A stretch of DNA of 64,000 bases. Origin: RPRB01 sp035519675. GTDB taxonomy: Bacteria > Myxococcota > Myxococcia > Myxococcales > Myxococcaceae. The stretch spans positions 1 to 64,000 of the forward strand of contig DATIWB010000130.1 of the NCBI GenBank assembly GCA_035519675.1. The letters run 5' to 3'. The notes beneath the pieces are model-generated. The model did not search any database. It saw only the letters and a list, made by a program, of their open reading frames with translations, and was not told the DNA's origin. The position numbers were made by a program, and so were the translations under genes. Shown here piece by piece: positions 10,498 to 22,642 of the stretch. Each line of letters opens with the position of its first letter. Position 1 is the first letter of the stretch.

Positions 10498-13080
10498 TCA
10501 GGGCTCGGCGGGGTCGAGCAGGTAGAGCACGTCCGTCCGCCGCCGGAAGTGGAAGGCAAACGTCTTCCCGTCCGGCGTGGCGAGCACCTTGGTCAGCCGT
10601 GGAACCCCGGCAAGGTCCACCGGCGCGAGCGTCCGGTACGGGGTGACCTGGCGGGTCCTCGGATCGAAATTAACCACCGGGGCTGGCACCACGTTCCGCT
10701 CGAATGCCAGCAGGGTCTGGTCCTTCAACCAGCCGACCACCCCGTACCTCGGTCCGAGCTCCGTCACGCGGTCCGGCGTCCCACCCTCGACCGGGATGAG
10801 GCTGGGGGTTCCGTCCGGATCGGACACCGCGACCCATCTCTGGTCCGGCGAGACCGCCAGAATGTAGCCGGGGGCGAGCGGCGGCGAGATGGAGCGCAGG
10901 TCGCCGCCATGCATGTCGAGCACGAAGACCCGGCTCACGTCCTCGCCGCGCCTTCCGTACAGGGCCACCCGTTTCCCGTCGTGGAAGAAGCTCGCCGAGT
11001 ACACCCGTTCCATCCCCGGGACGACGAAGTCCCGGGGCTCACCCGGGCCCGTCGGGAGAACCCGGAACTGATCGCTCTTCTCCTCCCGGAGGCTGACCAG
11101 CGCCTGGCTGCCGTCCGGGGTGAGCGCGAGGCTGCGACCGATCCCCAGCTGCGTCGGCGCTCGCTGGTCCAGGTTCCGGAGAACGACCAGGAGGTTCGGA
11201 GAGGCCCCCACCCCTGACTCGAAGGAGAGGATCTTCTTCCCGTCATCCGAGATCCCCGAGACGCTGGCCCAGTCGAGCCACTCGATCGCCCGCGCGGGTC
11301 CGTCCGGCGGGGCGACGACCAGCTCCTGTCCCCAGTCGCGCTCGCTGACCAGCATCCGGCCATCGCGGTCGACGTCGTCGATCTGGAGGTTGCCGGTGCC
11401 GCGGTAGACCAGCCGCGGCGCCCTTCCTTTCCGCAGGGCCCAGACCGACGCCAGCTCTCCCGGCCGCGCGAGCCCGGCGAGCACCTCCTCGGCGTTCCGG
11501 GTCCAGGCGACGCCGAAGCCATCGTCGAACAACGAGCTCCACTCCTCGGCGCGACCGTCCGTGCCCACGACCATGACCCTCGCCGCGCTGTCACCGGGAC
11601 GGGGGTGGTCCAAGAAGGCGACCCGATCGCCGCTCGGGGCGACCCGGGGATCGGTCACGAACCCGGTGGACTTGAAGACCACGCTCCCCAGCGGGAACTC
11701 GAGTGCGGTGCCCTCGGTTCCGCCGCGAACCACCGCCAGCGTCTTCCCGTCGGGCGCCCAGTCCGCGTAGAAGACGTCGGTGGCCAGCTCGCGCGGGGTG
11801 CCTCCCAGCTGCGGCACCACCGCCAGCGTGCCCTTGAGCCCGAACGCCAGGGGGTAGGTCGGGTTCAGCAGGACGGCGAGGTCCCCCCCGCCGGAGACGG
11901 AGAGGAGCTCCGCCTTCCCCACGTCCAGACTCCGGAAGACCCGCGACTCGGTGCTGGTGGTGAACAGCTCGGGCAGGGTGTCGTTCCAGGCGGCGCTGAA
12001 GTGCACCGTCTTGCCGTCGGGTGCGAAGCGCGCCGTGAAGATCGCGCCGCGGTGGAAGGTGAGCTGGTGGACGCGCGGCTGCGACGCCGGGGTCCGCGCC
12101 GCCCGCCCCGCGACGTAGGCGACGAGTGCGAGGAGGAGGGCGGGAGCGAGCCATCGGGCGAGCCGGATCGCGCGGGCGTGGCCCCGGCCCAGGGCCTCCA
12201 GCGGCTGGGCAGGTGTGGTCGACCCGGTCCCGCGCAGCGCCTCGAGGCTGAAGCCCACGTCACGCGCCGACTGGAAGCGTTGCTCGGGGTCCTTGGCCAG
12301 ACAGCGCTGGACCACCTGTGCCACACCGGCCGGGACCGAGGGAGGCAGGGGCGCCGGTTCGTCGTGGAGGATGGAATAGCCGCTCTCGACGATGGAGCCG
12401 GTGCGGAAGGTGCGCTGCCCGGAGAGGAGCTCGTAAAGAATGGTGCCCAGGGCAAAGATGTCGCTCCGGGCGTCCACCTGCTCGCCCCGGACCTGCTCCG
12501 GCGACATGTAGCCCGGCGTCCCCAGCACCGCACCGGTCCGGGTTGCCGAGCCGGCGGGGCTCATCGTGGGGTCGAGCAACCCACGCGCCTCGGTGACCCG
12601 GGGAGTGGCCTTGGCGATGCCGAAGTCCAGCAGCTTCACCTGGCCGGAGCGGGTGACGAAGACGTTCTCCGGTTTGAGGTCCCGGTGGATGATGCCGTGC
12701 GCATGCGCCGCGGCGAGCGCATGAGCAATCTGCCCCGCCCAGTCGAGCGCCTGGAGCAGCGACACCGGGCCACGCAGGAGGCGCTCCCGGAGCGTCTCTC
12801 CCTGGAGCAGCTCGGTCACGACGTACGGCGCGCCCTCGTGCACCCCGATGTCGTGCACCGCGACGATGTTCGGGTGATTCAGCCCGCCGGCGAGGCGGGC
12901 CTCCTGCTCCAGCCGGTTCAGGAACGCGGTGTCGCCGGCCAGAGCCTCGCCGACCACCTTGATCGCCACCTCGCGCTGCAGCCGGCTGTCCCGGGCCCGG
13001 TAGACCTCCGACATCCCCCCGGAGCCGAGCGTGGCGAGCACCTCGTAGGGGCCGAGCCGGGTGCCGGGCGCGAGTCGCAC
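10498..13080 (-). CDS. membrane serine/threonine protein kinase with C-terminal beta-propeller
   Basis: 860 aa. N-terminal Hanks-type kinase: Gly-rich loop LGSGGMSEVY (18-27), catalytic Lys41 in VAIKVV, HRDLKPEN with D134, DFG at 152-154 and activation segment GTPGYMSPEQ (187-196), so it looks catalytically intact. HRD without a Cys and the overall pattern fit the PknB-like bacterial class. A single membrane helix at about 309-326 (RWLAPALLLALVAYVAGRA) places the kinase in the cytoplasm and the C-terminal 530 residues outside. That part contains repeated FAPDGKTV, WAPDGKTLAVV, LTPDGSQALV and VSPDQRWVAVSD motifs typical of TolB/PD40 propeller blades. Start GTG 13080 has no clear ribosome-binding site. 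This kinase-propeller form is common in myxobacteria and Acidobacteria; ligand and targets unknown. Confidence 0.92.
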   Translation of the reverse strand: MRLAPGTRLGPYEVLATLGSGGMSEVYRARDSRLQREVAIKVVGEALAGDTAFLNRLEQEARLAGGLNHPNIVAVHDIGVHEGAPYVVTELLQGETLRERLLRGPVSLLQALDWAGQIAHALAAAHAHGIIHRDLKPENVFVTRSGQVKLLDFGIAKATPRVTEARGLLDPTMSPAGSATRTGAVLGTPGYMSPEQVRGEQVDARSDIFALGTILYELLSGQRTFRTGSIVESGYSILHDEPAPLPPSVPAGVAQVVQRCLAKDPEQRFQSARDVGFSLEALRGTGSTTPAQPLEALGRGHARAIRLARWLAPALLLALVAYVAGRAARTPASQPRVHQLTFHRGAIFTARFAPDGKTVHFSAAWNDTLPELFTTSTESRVFRSLDVGKAELLSVSGGGDLAVLLNPTYPLAFGLKGTLAVVPQLGGTPRELATDVFYADWAPDGKTLAVVRGGTEGTALEFPLGSVVFKSTGFVTDPRVAPSGDRVAFLDHPRPGDSAARVMVVGTDGRAEEWSSLFDDGFGVAWTRNAEEVLAGLARPGELASVWALRKGRAPRLVYRGTGNLQIDDVDRDGRMLVSERDWGQELVVAPPDGPARAIEWLDWASVSGISDDGKKILSFESGVGASPNLLVVLRNLDQRAPTQLGIGRSLALTPDGSQALVSLREEKSDQFRVLPTGPGEPRDFVVPGMERVYSASFFHDGKRVALYGRRGEDVSRVFVLDMHGGDLRSISPPLAPGYILAVSPDQRWVAVSDPDGTPSLIPVEGGTPDRVTELGPRYGVVGWLKDQTLLAFERNVVPAPVVNFDPRTRQVTPYRTLAPVDLAGVPRLTKVLATPDGKTFAFHFRRRTDVLYLLDPAEP

Positions 13081-13215
13081 GGCGTCACTCTAGCGCGGCC
13101 GGCGGGTGACGACCCCGCGCGCACGGTCCAGCACGTCGACGGCGCCGGCCAGGGGGGCGGGAATCTCGGCTTGGCGCCCGGCGAGAGCCTGGTAGGCTGA
13201 TCCACTCCAGTCCCG

Positions 13216-14379
13216 ATGACCGTCCTCGCTCCGGCCCTCGTCGCCGCGCTGCTGACCGCCGCGCCGTCCAGCCCCCAGACTCGCATCCTGAACCGCCGCG
13301 TCGAGCGGAACCAGGTGCTGGCCAGCGCGCTCCGCGCCGCCGGGCTCGACGGCATCCAGACCGACCGCGTGGTCGGCGCGCTCCAGGGCGTGTTCGACTT
13401 CCGGAAGTCGCGGGTGGGCGATCAGCTGCGGCTGGTGTTCCGTGACGGTGAGCTGGACCACTTCGACTACCGCCAGAGCCCGGTGGACGAGTGGCAGGTC
13501 CGCCGCGATGGCGAGAAGTACGTGGCCAGCAAGCGGGAGGTCGAGGTCGAGACCCAGGTCTCGCGGGTGGAGCTGGAGGTCGCGAGCTCGCTGTACGACG
13601 CCGCGCTCGCCGCCAAGGAGGACCCCACCATCGCCCTGGCGCTGGCCGACGTCTTCGCCTGGGACATCGACTTCTACGTGGACGTGCGCAAGGGCGACCG
13701 GGTCCGCTGCCTGGTGGAGAAGGTCCTGAGCAAGGGCCGGCTGCTACGCTACGGCGAGGTGGTCGCCGCCGAGTACCGGGGCGAGAGCGTCGGCACCAAG
13801 CGCGTCTTCCGCTGGCAGCTCCCGGACGGGGAGTGGTCCTACTTCCAGGAGGACGGGACCAGCGCGCGCAAGGCGTTCCTCAAATCGCCGCTCAAGTTCG
13901 CCCACGTGACCAGCCGCTTCGGGATGCGCTTCCATCCAGTGCTCGAGTACCTCAAGGCACACCAGGGCGTGGACTACGCCGCGGCCGTCGGGACCCCGGT
14001 GTGGGCCGTGGCCGATGGCACGGTCACCGTCGCCGGCAACACCGGCGCCGGCGGGAACAGCGTCTGCGTCCGGCACCGGAACGGATTCGAGACCTGCTAC
14101 CTGCATCTCTCCTCGTACGGCCCGGGCGTCCGCACCGGCGCCCGGGTGGCGCAGAAGCAGGTCGTCGGCTACTCGGGCAACACCGGGCGGACCACCGGGC
14201 CGCACCTGCACTTCGCGATGAAGCGCAACGGCGGGTTCGTGAACCCGCTGAACCAGAAGTTCCCCCGGAGCGAGCCGGTGCCCCCCACCCTCCTGGCGCG
14301 CTTCCGCGAGGCAGTGGCCCCGATCGCGGCGAGCCTCGACGCGCCCTCGCTGGCGGCGGTCACCCCCCCGAACCGCTAG
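13216..14379 (+). CDS. M23 family metallopeptidase (LytM/MepM-like)
   Basis: 387-aa envelope peptidoglycan peptidase. N-terminal hydrophobic segment (VLAPALVAALLTAAPSS) looks like a signal peptide. The middle region (about 30-210; RVVGALQGVFDFRKSRVGDQLRL) resembles the substrate-occluding N-terminal domains of MepM/Csd3-type enzymes. The catalytic LytM domain holds the zinc ligands H249 and D253 (KAHQGVDYAA) and H332 in HLHF (330-333); YLHLSSYG supplies the additional catalytic His. Predicted to cut peptide cross-links in peptidoglycan. Divergent from the kinase gene. The leader is short, with no strong ribosome-binding site before ATG 13216. Confidence 0.88.
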   Translation: MTVLAPALVAALLTAAPSSPQTRILNRRVERNQVLASALRAAGLDGIQTDRVVGALQGVFDFRKSRVGDQLRLVFRDGELDHFDYRQSPVDEWQVRRDGEKYVASKREVEVETQVSRVELEVASSLYDAALAAKEDPTIALALADVFAWDIDFYVDVRKGDRVRCLVEKVLSKGRLLRYGEVVAAEYRGESVGTKRVFRWQLPDGEWSYFQEDGTSARKAFLKSPLKFAHVTSRFGMRFHPVLEYLKAHQGVDYAAAVGTPVWAVADGTVTVAGNTGAGGNSVCVRHRNGFETCYLHLSSYGPGVRTGARVAQKQVVGYSGNTGRTTGPHLHFAMKRNGGFVNPLNQKFPRSEPVPPTLLARFREAVAPIAASLDAPSLAAVTPPNR

Positions 14380-14396
14380 CGAGCGCCCGCTCCCGG

Positions 14397-15773
14397 TCAG
14401 CCGGCACGGGACGTCCGGGCCGGATCCAGCGCCGGGGCTGGCGGCGCGCTCCCGGGGCGCTCCCACTCGAAGACCTCGGTCTCCCCGAGCGCGACCGGAC
14501 GGCGCTCGAACAGCAGGACCGCACGGAGCCCGTCGGTGAAGTAGGGGTCGCCGGTCAGGTTGTGGTGCGGGCGGGTGGACGGGGCTGGATCGAGCCCCTT
14601 CACGAAGCCGAACTTCACCAGCGACTGCGAGTAGAGCATGTCCTGGATCAGCCCCAGCCGCACCTCGTCCACGTCGGGGTCGATCTTGTGGGTGGTGAGG
14701 TTCCAGGTCTTGAGCGTCCAGCGCACGCCGATGTCCCGGCTGATCTGCCCCAGCCAGACCGGTCGGTCACGGTACAGCAGGGGAGCGAGCCAGAAGCGGA
14801 TGTGGTTGCGCTGGCTGATCGACTGCCGGGCCTTCTGGCCCGCCACGTCCTGGAAGCGCCCCAGGGCGTAGAGCGGGCTCACCGGCGAGTACCGGTACTT
14901 CGAGCCGAGGAGGAAGGACTTCACCGTCTTCCAGGACGAGCCCAGGTACACCACCTCCGTCGGATGCCAGCCCCGGCGAAGGAAGGCGGGGAACAGGTCG
15001 TCCGGCTTGCCGATCAGGACCACATTCAGTGGATCACCGCGGGCGCTCCCGTTCCTGTTGGTGGTCCAGCCCGGCAAACGCTCCAGGGCCGCGCGCAGCT
15101 CCTCCTCGGTCTCGAGCCGAGCCACCGACTCGCGCCGGTAGATGCGGTCGAGGTCCAGGCGGCTGGCGTCGGTCCTGAGGCCCGGTACCCGCAGGAAGTA
15201 AGTGAAGCTCTTCACCGCCCCGTGCCGGGGAGCCACCAGATCGATCGCCACCGGCTTGGTGCCCTCGTCCAGGTTGGCGAAGACGAAGCCGGCCCCTCTG
15301 GTGCCGGGGAGCACGGGGCTGCGGAACTGGGACTGGTCGAAGAACTCGTCCATCTGACGGTTGGCCGACGGGGCGAACTTCGAGTGCCGGAGGTGCGCTG
15401 CCTCGCGGGCCGAGAAGTAGTCGGCGTCGAGCCCGGCAGCGAGCAGCCAGTACGGCACCTCCTCGGCGTTCTTCACCTCGATCCACACCGGCTGGATGCC
15501 GCTCCGGGCGAGGGCCGTGCCGAAGAGCGCCCGGCTCTCGCGGGCGCTGAGAACCGCGGCGGTCACCTCCACTCCTCCATCGCGCTGGGTCACGGCGCGG
15601 TCGGCGAGCGAGAGGTCCTCGAGGCGCCCGTGGCGATAGCCGGCCAGCGCGGTGATGTCCACGTCGCGCACCGAATCGAACAGCGCCCGGAGGCGCCGGC
15701 CCCGCCGCCAGCCGAGCACCACCAGCCCCAGCACCAGCCCGACCGCAAGGACGATGACGTCGCGCATCACCAT
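14397..15773 (-). CDS. LssY C-terminal domain protein, membrane-anchored
   Basis: 458 aa. One N-terminal membrane helix (DVIVLAVGLVLGLVVLGW, about 5-23) anchors a large soluble region. The C-terminal half carries the LssY_C pattern: GWHPTEVVYLG, RYSPVSPLYALGRFQDVAGQKAR, RNHIRFWLAP, WLGQISRDIGVR and HKIDPDVDEVR. LssY_C is found alone or at the end of DedA/PAP2-type membrane proteins; its biochemical role is not known to me. The ATG at 15773 is followed by GTG ATG, so the true start may be two codons downstream. Divergent from glgP across 80 bp and convergent with the M23 gene, 17 bp apart. Confidence 0.75.
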   Translation of the reverse strand: MVMRDVIVLAVGLVLGLVVLGWRRGRRLRALFDSVRDVDITALAGYRHGRLEDLSLADRAVTQRDGGVEVTAAVLSARESRALFGTALARSGIQPVWIEVKNAEEVPYWLLAAGLDADYFSAREAAHLRHSKFAPSANRQMDEFFDQSQFRSPVLPGTRGAGFVFANLDEGTKPVAIDLVAPRHGAVKSFTYFLRVPGLRTDASRLDLDRIYRRESVARLETEEELRAALERLPGWTTNRNGSARGDPLNVVLIGKPDDLFPAFLRRGWHPTEVVYLGSSWKTVKSFLLGSKYRYSPVSPLYALGRFQDVAGQKARQSISQRNHIRFWLAPLLYRDRPVWLGQISRDIGVRWTLKTWNLTTHKIDPDVDEVRLGLIQDMLYSQSLVKFGFVKGLDPAPSTRPHHNLTGDPYFTDGLRAVLLFERRPVALGETEVFEWERPGSAPPAPALDPARTSRAG

Positions 15774-15853
15774 GGCTCAGCCCACGGACCATAGTTGAAC
15801 CACGCGGAGTCGCCACCGGCTTCAGCGGGAGCGGGTAGAGTTCCTCCCGCCAG

Positions 15854-18355
<2,502 letters not shown>

Positions 18356-18486
18356 ACGAGCTGCGGCCCGGGGGCGCGGTGCGCTCGCACCATCGCTCCT
18401 GGCGAATCCGGGTCCGTTGCACCACGGATCTCGTGGGCCGAACGGCATCCTGCGAATCGCCGGAAGGACTGGGACCCTGCCCTCCT

Positions 18487-18511
18487 CCACGCAGTCCGGG
18501 AGGGGTTCCTC
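18487..18511 (+). promoter_or_regulatory. leader and ribosome-binding site of receptor gene 1 (TTG start)
   Basis: The 12-mer CCACGCAGTCCG (18487-18498) runs into GGAGGGG (18499-18505), 6 nt before TTG 18512. The same 12-mer and ribosome-binding site precede receptor gene 3 (28871-28897); gene 2 shares the GGAGGGG and its spacing. This conservation decides the TTG start in all three genes. Confidence 0.7.
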
Positions 18512-21500
18512 TTGCATCGAACGCTCCGACGTCCCGCGACCTGGGCCTCACGGCGGCTCTTCTGGCTCGTGCTCCTCGTCGCTCCCGCCACCCGCGCCCA
18601 GAGCGGCATCTCGGTGCTGACCGGGACGGTGGTCGACTCCAGCACCCGCGCGCCGGTCTCCGACGTGGTGGTGACTGCCACCTCGCCCACGCTCCAGGGA
18701 GAGCAGGTCGTGGTGACCGACGCCAGTGGTCTCTACCGCGTCCCCCAGCTCCCGCCGGGCATCTACAGCTTGCGCTTCGAGAAGGAGAGCTACCGGCCCT
18801 ACAGCCGGAGCGGGATCGATGTGGCGGCGGACCGGACGTTGCGACTCAACGTAGAGCTGCTCCCGGAGACCGCCGGGGTGGAGAACATTGCGGTGGTGGG
18901 CACGCCGCCGACCATCGACGTCGGCTCCAGCACCGTGGGCACCACGGTCAGCCAGGACTTCGTGCGCAATCTGCCGGTCGCCCGGCCCGGCGGGCTGTCC
19001 GGCGCCAACCGGTCCTTCGATTCCCTGGCGACGCTGGCCCCCACCGCGAACGCCGACGCCTACGGGGTCTCGATCAGCGGATCTCAGAGTCCAGAGAACA
19101 GCTACTTGATCGACGGATTGGCGGTGAACGACACCGCGTACGGGGTCAACGGCTCACCCCTGACCATCGAGTTCATCGACGAAGTGAACGTGATCACCGG
19201 GGGCTACATGCCCGAGTACGGGCGGTCGCTCGGCGGCGCCCTCAGTGCGGTCACCAAGTCGGGAGGCAACGAGTTCCACGGCTCGGTCTTCGGCACCTAC
19301 ACCCCGGGCGCGCTGAGTGGGGCACCGGCCTCGGTGGAGGGGATCAGTGGCGGAGCAGTGAGCACCCGCACCTCCCTGTTCAACATCGGGGACTTCGGAG
19401 CCACGCTCGGCGGCTACATCCTCAAGGATCGCCTCTGGTTCTTCGTCGGGTTCCAGTACGCGGCCAGCCGGAACTCGCTGTACCGGGACTTCGCCCAGGC
19501 CACCCTGGACGGCGGCGGGAACCAGGCGCTGGACCCCACGACCGGGCAGCCGATCTACACCCCCATCCCCGGCGGCACGCAGCGCTGGTTCCAGGACGAG
19601 CGGTCGATCAACTACATCGCCAAGCTGACGTACTTGATCACCACCGACCACCGGGTGAGCGTCTCGATCAACGGCACACCCACCAGCGGCGGCGGTGACA
19701 GCGCCCTTCCGTTCCGCATCCCCGGACTCCTCCAGCTCCGCACTCCTCAGACCGCCTCGACCACCATCGGGGCGGGGACCTTCAACGCCTTCCACATCAA
19801 GACCCACAACGACTCGCTGAACGTGGTCGGTGAGCTGAACAGCGCCTTCCTGGAGAAGCGGCTCCTCCTGGACGCCCGCGTCGGCTGGCACCACCAGCGC
19901 GACGAGGGTCTGCCGGGGGATGGAAGCGAGTTCAACGTCGACGAGCGCACGACGCTGGCCGGTACCCCGCTGTACGCGCTCCATCCCAACATTCCGCGCA
20001 ACGTCGCCGAGGTGGATCAGGTCCCTTCGGCGGTCTCGCAGGCCTGCGCCGGAGCCGACGGAGCGCAGAAGTGCGGCGTGCTGGCCTGGTTCACCGGCGG
20101 CCCGGGGTTCATCGAACGGCTGCAGCTGGATTCGTACCAGGCCCGCGGCGTGCTGACCTACATCTTCTCCGGGCTGGGGCACCACGTCTTCAAGGTCGGC
20201 GTCGACGGGGTCATCTCCTACTACGAGCACAAGAAGGGCTACACCGGGCGAGTCAGCTTCGCCGAGGTTCCCGAGGACACGTTCCCTGGACCGGGCAGCG
20301 GGACCCAGCCCTTCGCGGTCTTCGAGACCCGGAACTTCGGGCACCTCACCGGGCCAGATCAGCCGGTGCTCGACCCCTTCTCGGACGCCAAGACCAAGTC
20401 CACCATCCTCGGCGGCTTCGTCCAGGACAGCTGGAGCATCCTGGACAAGGTCACCCTCAACGTGGGGCTGCGCTACGACCAGCTCGCGCTGTCTGGCGCG
20501 GACGGGGTGACCCGCATCTCGCTGAAGGACCAGATCTCCCCGCGGGTGGGCCTGGTGTGGGACCCGACGCAGCAGGGACGCTCGAAGATCTACGCCAACT
20601 ACGGGCGCTACTACGAACAGATCCCCCTGGACATCGCCGACCGCGAGCTGACCACCGCCTCGGGTCTGGTCGTCTACCACGACTACAACTGCGACCCCCT
20701 GGGCAGGGGCGTCCAGAACTGCATCGACCACAGCCGGCTCTACTCCAACACCCGCCCCAGCCGAACCTGGCTGATCACCGCCGCGGATCAGGTCCCGGTG
20801 GATCCCAACCTCAAGTCGCCAACCAACGAGGAGATCGTGGTCGGCGCCGAGTACGAGGTGCTGGCCAATGCCCGCCTGGGAGTGAACTACATCCACCGGA
20901 ACCTGGTGCGCACCGTCGAGGACATGTCCAACGACGAGGCGGCCACGTACTTCATCGGCAATCCGGGTGAGGGGATCGCCTCGTCCTTTCCCAAGGCCAA
21001 GCGCACCTACGACGCGGTGACGGTGAGCTTCACCAAGACCTTCTCCGATCTCTGGCTGGCGCAGGTCAGCTACACCTGGACCCGCCTCCACGGGAACTAC
21101 GATGGGCTATACCGGCCGGAGAACAACCAGCTCGACCCGAACCTCAACTCCACCTTCGACCTCAAGTCGCTGCTCCTGAACCAGGAGGGGCCGCTGTTCG
21201 GTGACCTGACCCACACGGTGAAGGTCTACCTGGCGAAGGAGTTCCCGATTCTCCCGGTGCTCAGCCTCACCCTGGGCGCCTCGTACAACGGCAATTCCGG
21301 CCCGCCGATCAGCTACCGCGGCGCGCAGGTCCTCTACGGGGCGGGCGAGGCTTACATCCTCCAGCGAGGCCAGGGAGGACGGCTCCCCTGGGTGAACACC
21401 GTCGACGCCCGCGTGGGAGTGAACTACCGGCTGGGGAGGGACAGCGTGGTCACCGTCGCGGTGGAGGGCTTCAACATCTTCAACTCCCAGCGGCCCACCT

Positions 21501-21859
21501 CGGTGAACGAGAATTACACCTACGACCAGGTGGGGCCGATCCCCAACGGGACCCAGGGCTCGATCCCCGGCACGGTCTTCGGCTCGACGGTCCTCCGCAA
21601 CGACGATCCGACCAAGGGACCGGTCTACGACCCGTCGAAGACCTTCGAGGAGAACGTGGCCGCCGGCGCGGCCCGGGTGATCTCGCCCGGCAATGGCTCG
21701 CTCCCCGCTCCCGGATACGTGAACGGCTCGGCCAAGCGGGTCCTGCTCCCCGACCCGGCACAGGCCCCGTTCCCCGCGGCGGTGAACCCCACCTGGGGTC
21801 GGCCAGCCAGCTACCAGGCCGTGCGGACCATCCGCTTCAGCGCCCGGGTGACCTTCTGA
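18512..21859 (+). CDS. TonB-dependent receptor, Oar-like (receptor 1)
   Basis: 1115-aa outer-membrane receptor from TTG 18512. Signal peptide 1-30 (RRLFWLVLLVAPATRAQ). Residues 34-117 form a carboxypeptidase-regulatory beta-sandwich (LTGTVVDSSTRAPVSDV, YRVPQLPPGIYSLRFEKESY). A TonB-box-like VENIAVVG (123-130) leads to the plug (SYLIDGLAVND, GYMPEYGRSLGGALSAVTKSGG). The rest is a long barrel ending in aromatic-rich RFSARVTF with terminal Phe, as expected for BAM-assembled proteins. Two short Cys pairs occur in predicted loops (QACAGADGAQKCG and NCDPLGRGVQNC). The overall form resembles myxobacterial Oar proteins. It is followed directly by a lipoprotein gene; a start at the TGATG overlap would couple the two. 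Closest in this window to receptor 3. Ligand unknown. Confidence 0.9.
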   Translation: MHRTLRRPATWASRRLFWLVLLVAPATRAQSGISVLTGTVVDSSTRAPVSDVVVTATSPTLQGEQVVVTDASGLYRVPQLPPGIYSLRFEKESYRPYSRSGIDVAADRTLRLNVELLPETAGVENIAVVGTPPTIDVGSSTVGTTVSQDFVRNLPVARPGGLSGANRSFDSLATLAPTANADAYGVSISGSQSPENSYLIDGLAVNDTAYGVNGSPLTIEFIDEVNVITGGYMPEYGRSLGGALSAVTKSGGNEFHGSVFGTYTPGALSGAPASVEGISGGAVSTRTSLFNIGDFGATLGGYILKDRLWFFVGFQYAASRNSLYRDFAQATLDGGGNQALDPTTGQPIYTPIPGGTQRWFQDERSINYIAKLTYLITTDHRVSVSINGTPTSGGGDSALPFRIPGLLQLRTPQTASTTIGAGTFNAFHIKTHNDSLNVVGELNSAFLEKRLLLDARVGWHHQRDEGLPGDGSEFNVDERTTLAGTPLYALHPNIPRNVAEVDQVPSAVSQACAGADGAQKCGVLAWFTGGPGFIERLQLDSYQARGVLTYIFSGLGHHVFKVGVDGVISYYEHKKGYTGRVSFAEVPEDTFPGPGSGTQPFAVFETRNFGHLTGPDQPVLDPFSDAKTKSTILGGFVQDSWSILDKVTLNVGLRYDQLALSGADGVTRISLKDQISPRVGLVWDPTQQGRSKIYANYGRYYEQIPLDIADRELTTASGLVVYHDYNCDPLGRGVQNCIDHSRLYSNTRPSRTWLITAADQVPVDPNLKSPTNEEIVVGAEYEVLANARLGVNYIHRNLVRTVEDMSNDEAATYFIGNPGEGIASSFPKAKRTYDAVTVSFTKTFSDLWLAQVSYTWTRLHGNYDGLYRPENNQLDPNLNSTFDLKSLLLNQEGPLFGDLTHTVKVYLAKEFPILPVLSLTLGASYNGNSGPPISYRGAQVLYGAGEAYILQRGQGGRLPWVNTVDARVGVNYRLGRDSVVTVAVEGFNIFNSQRPTSVNENYTYDQVGPIPNGTQGSIPGTVFGSTVLRNDDPTKGPVYDPSKTFEENVAAGAARVISPGNGSLPAPGYVNGSAKRVLLPDPAQAPFPAAVNPTWGRPASYQAVRTIRFSARVTF

Positions 21860-21891
21860 TGCGCGCCGACACCTCGACCGAGGAAACGACC

Positions 21892-22608
21892 ATGCTCCGG
21901 AGCCTCCTCTGCGCCGCAGTGCTCACCGCGTCGCTGAACGCCTGCGTCCCGGACGCCGCGCCGCCGCCGTGCCTGATCCAGCGTGGCTACTACACCGTCC
22001 AGTTGACGCTGGAGACTCCGCCCTCGGGGGCCTGCACCGACGTGCTCCCTTCGATCTACGGGGACAGCTGGCGAATGGACATGTACCAGCCCGACAACCA
22101 GGTGGTGGTGCATCCGCTGTCCATGCCCTACCCCGACGTGGGAGGGGATCCGGATCCGTCCCATCCCTACTTCGGGAAGGGGAATCTCTCCGGAGAGCCG
22201 GACTCGCGAAGCGTGTGCACCATGCCCACGATGTCCGAGGCCCGAGCCGACGTCGACCCGCTCGGCCTCGGTCCCGGTCAGGAGACGTACACGCTCTCCG
22301 CCGAGCAGCTCGAGTTCCTCAGCGGCGCCGACTACCAGGGGACCGAGTTCCAGGGCGAGGTGGCCATCTCCTTCGGTGACTGCTCCGGGACCTACAAGGC
22401 CCTAGCGCTGAACCCGCTGGTGCCGTGCGCCTCGGACGACGATTGCTCGCCGGACGCAGATCCAACCGCCGGCCGGGCCATCGGCTCGGGCATCAACGCC
22501 CAGTACGCGGTGGCCTGCACCAAGGCGGACTGGGTGACGAACTTTCTCACCGGGGATCCGACGGTGGGGGTGTGCTTCTTCACCAAACCCTTCCCGGGGC
22601 TGAAGTGA
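21892..22608 (+). CDS. small cysteine-containing lipoprotein, receptor-linked (lipoprotein 1)
   Basis: 238 aa from ATG 21892, chosen because GAGGAAACGACC gives it a good ribosome-binding site and the resulting signal peptide (MLRSLLCAAVLTASLNAC) is clean with lipobox LNAC; ATG 21859 overlaps the receptor stop and would add 11 acidic-polar residues. I do not recognise the family. Shared features with lipoprotein 3 (32246) are PPPCLIQR near the N terminus, a central SMPYPD, an acidic Cys loop CASDDDCSP, and the C-terminal block WVTNFLTGDPTVGVCFFTKPFPGLK-like end. Six or more cysteines suggest disulfides outside the cytoplasm. It is too small for a SusD-type partner and has no TPR pattern. It probably acts with receptor 1 at the outer membrane; this is inferred from gene order. 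Confidence 0.75.
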   Translation: MLRSLLCAAVLTASLNACVPDAAPPPCLIQRGYYTVQLTLETPPSGACTDVLPSIYGDSWRMDMYQPDNQVVVHPLSMPYPDVGGDPDPSHPYFGKGNLSGEPDSRSVCTMPTMSEARADVDPLGLGPGQETYTLSAEQLEFLSGADYQGTEFQGEVAISFGDCSGTYKALALNPLVPCASDDDCSPDADPTAGRAIGSGINAQYAVACTKADWVTNFLTGDPTVGVCFFTKPFPGLK

Positions 22609-22642
22609 CCGGCCCGGGTCCGGCGAACCAGGGGAGCAGGAC

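Noticed and set aside
13171..13198. Promoter TTGGCG-N16-TAGGCT before the M23 gene
   Set aside because: Poor match to both boxes; such partial matches are expected by chance, and no second line of evidence supports it.
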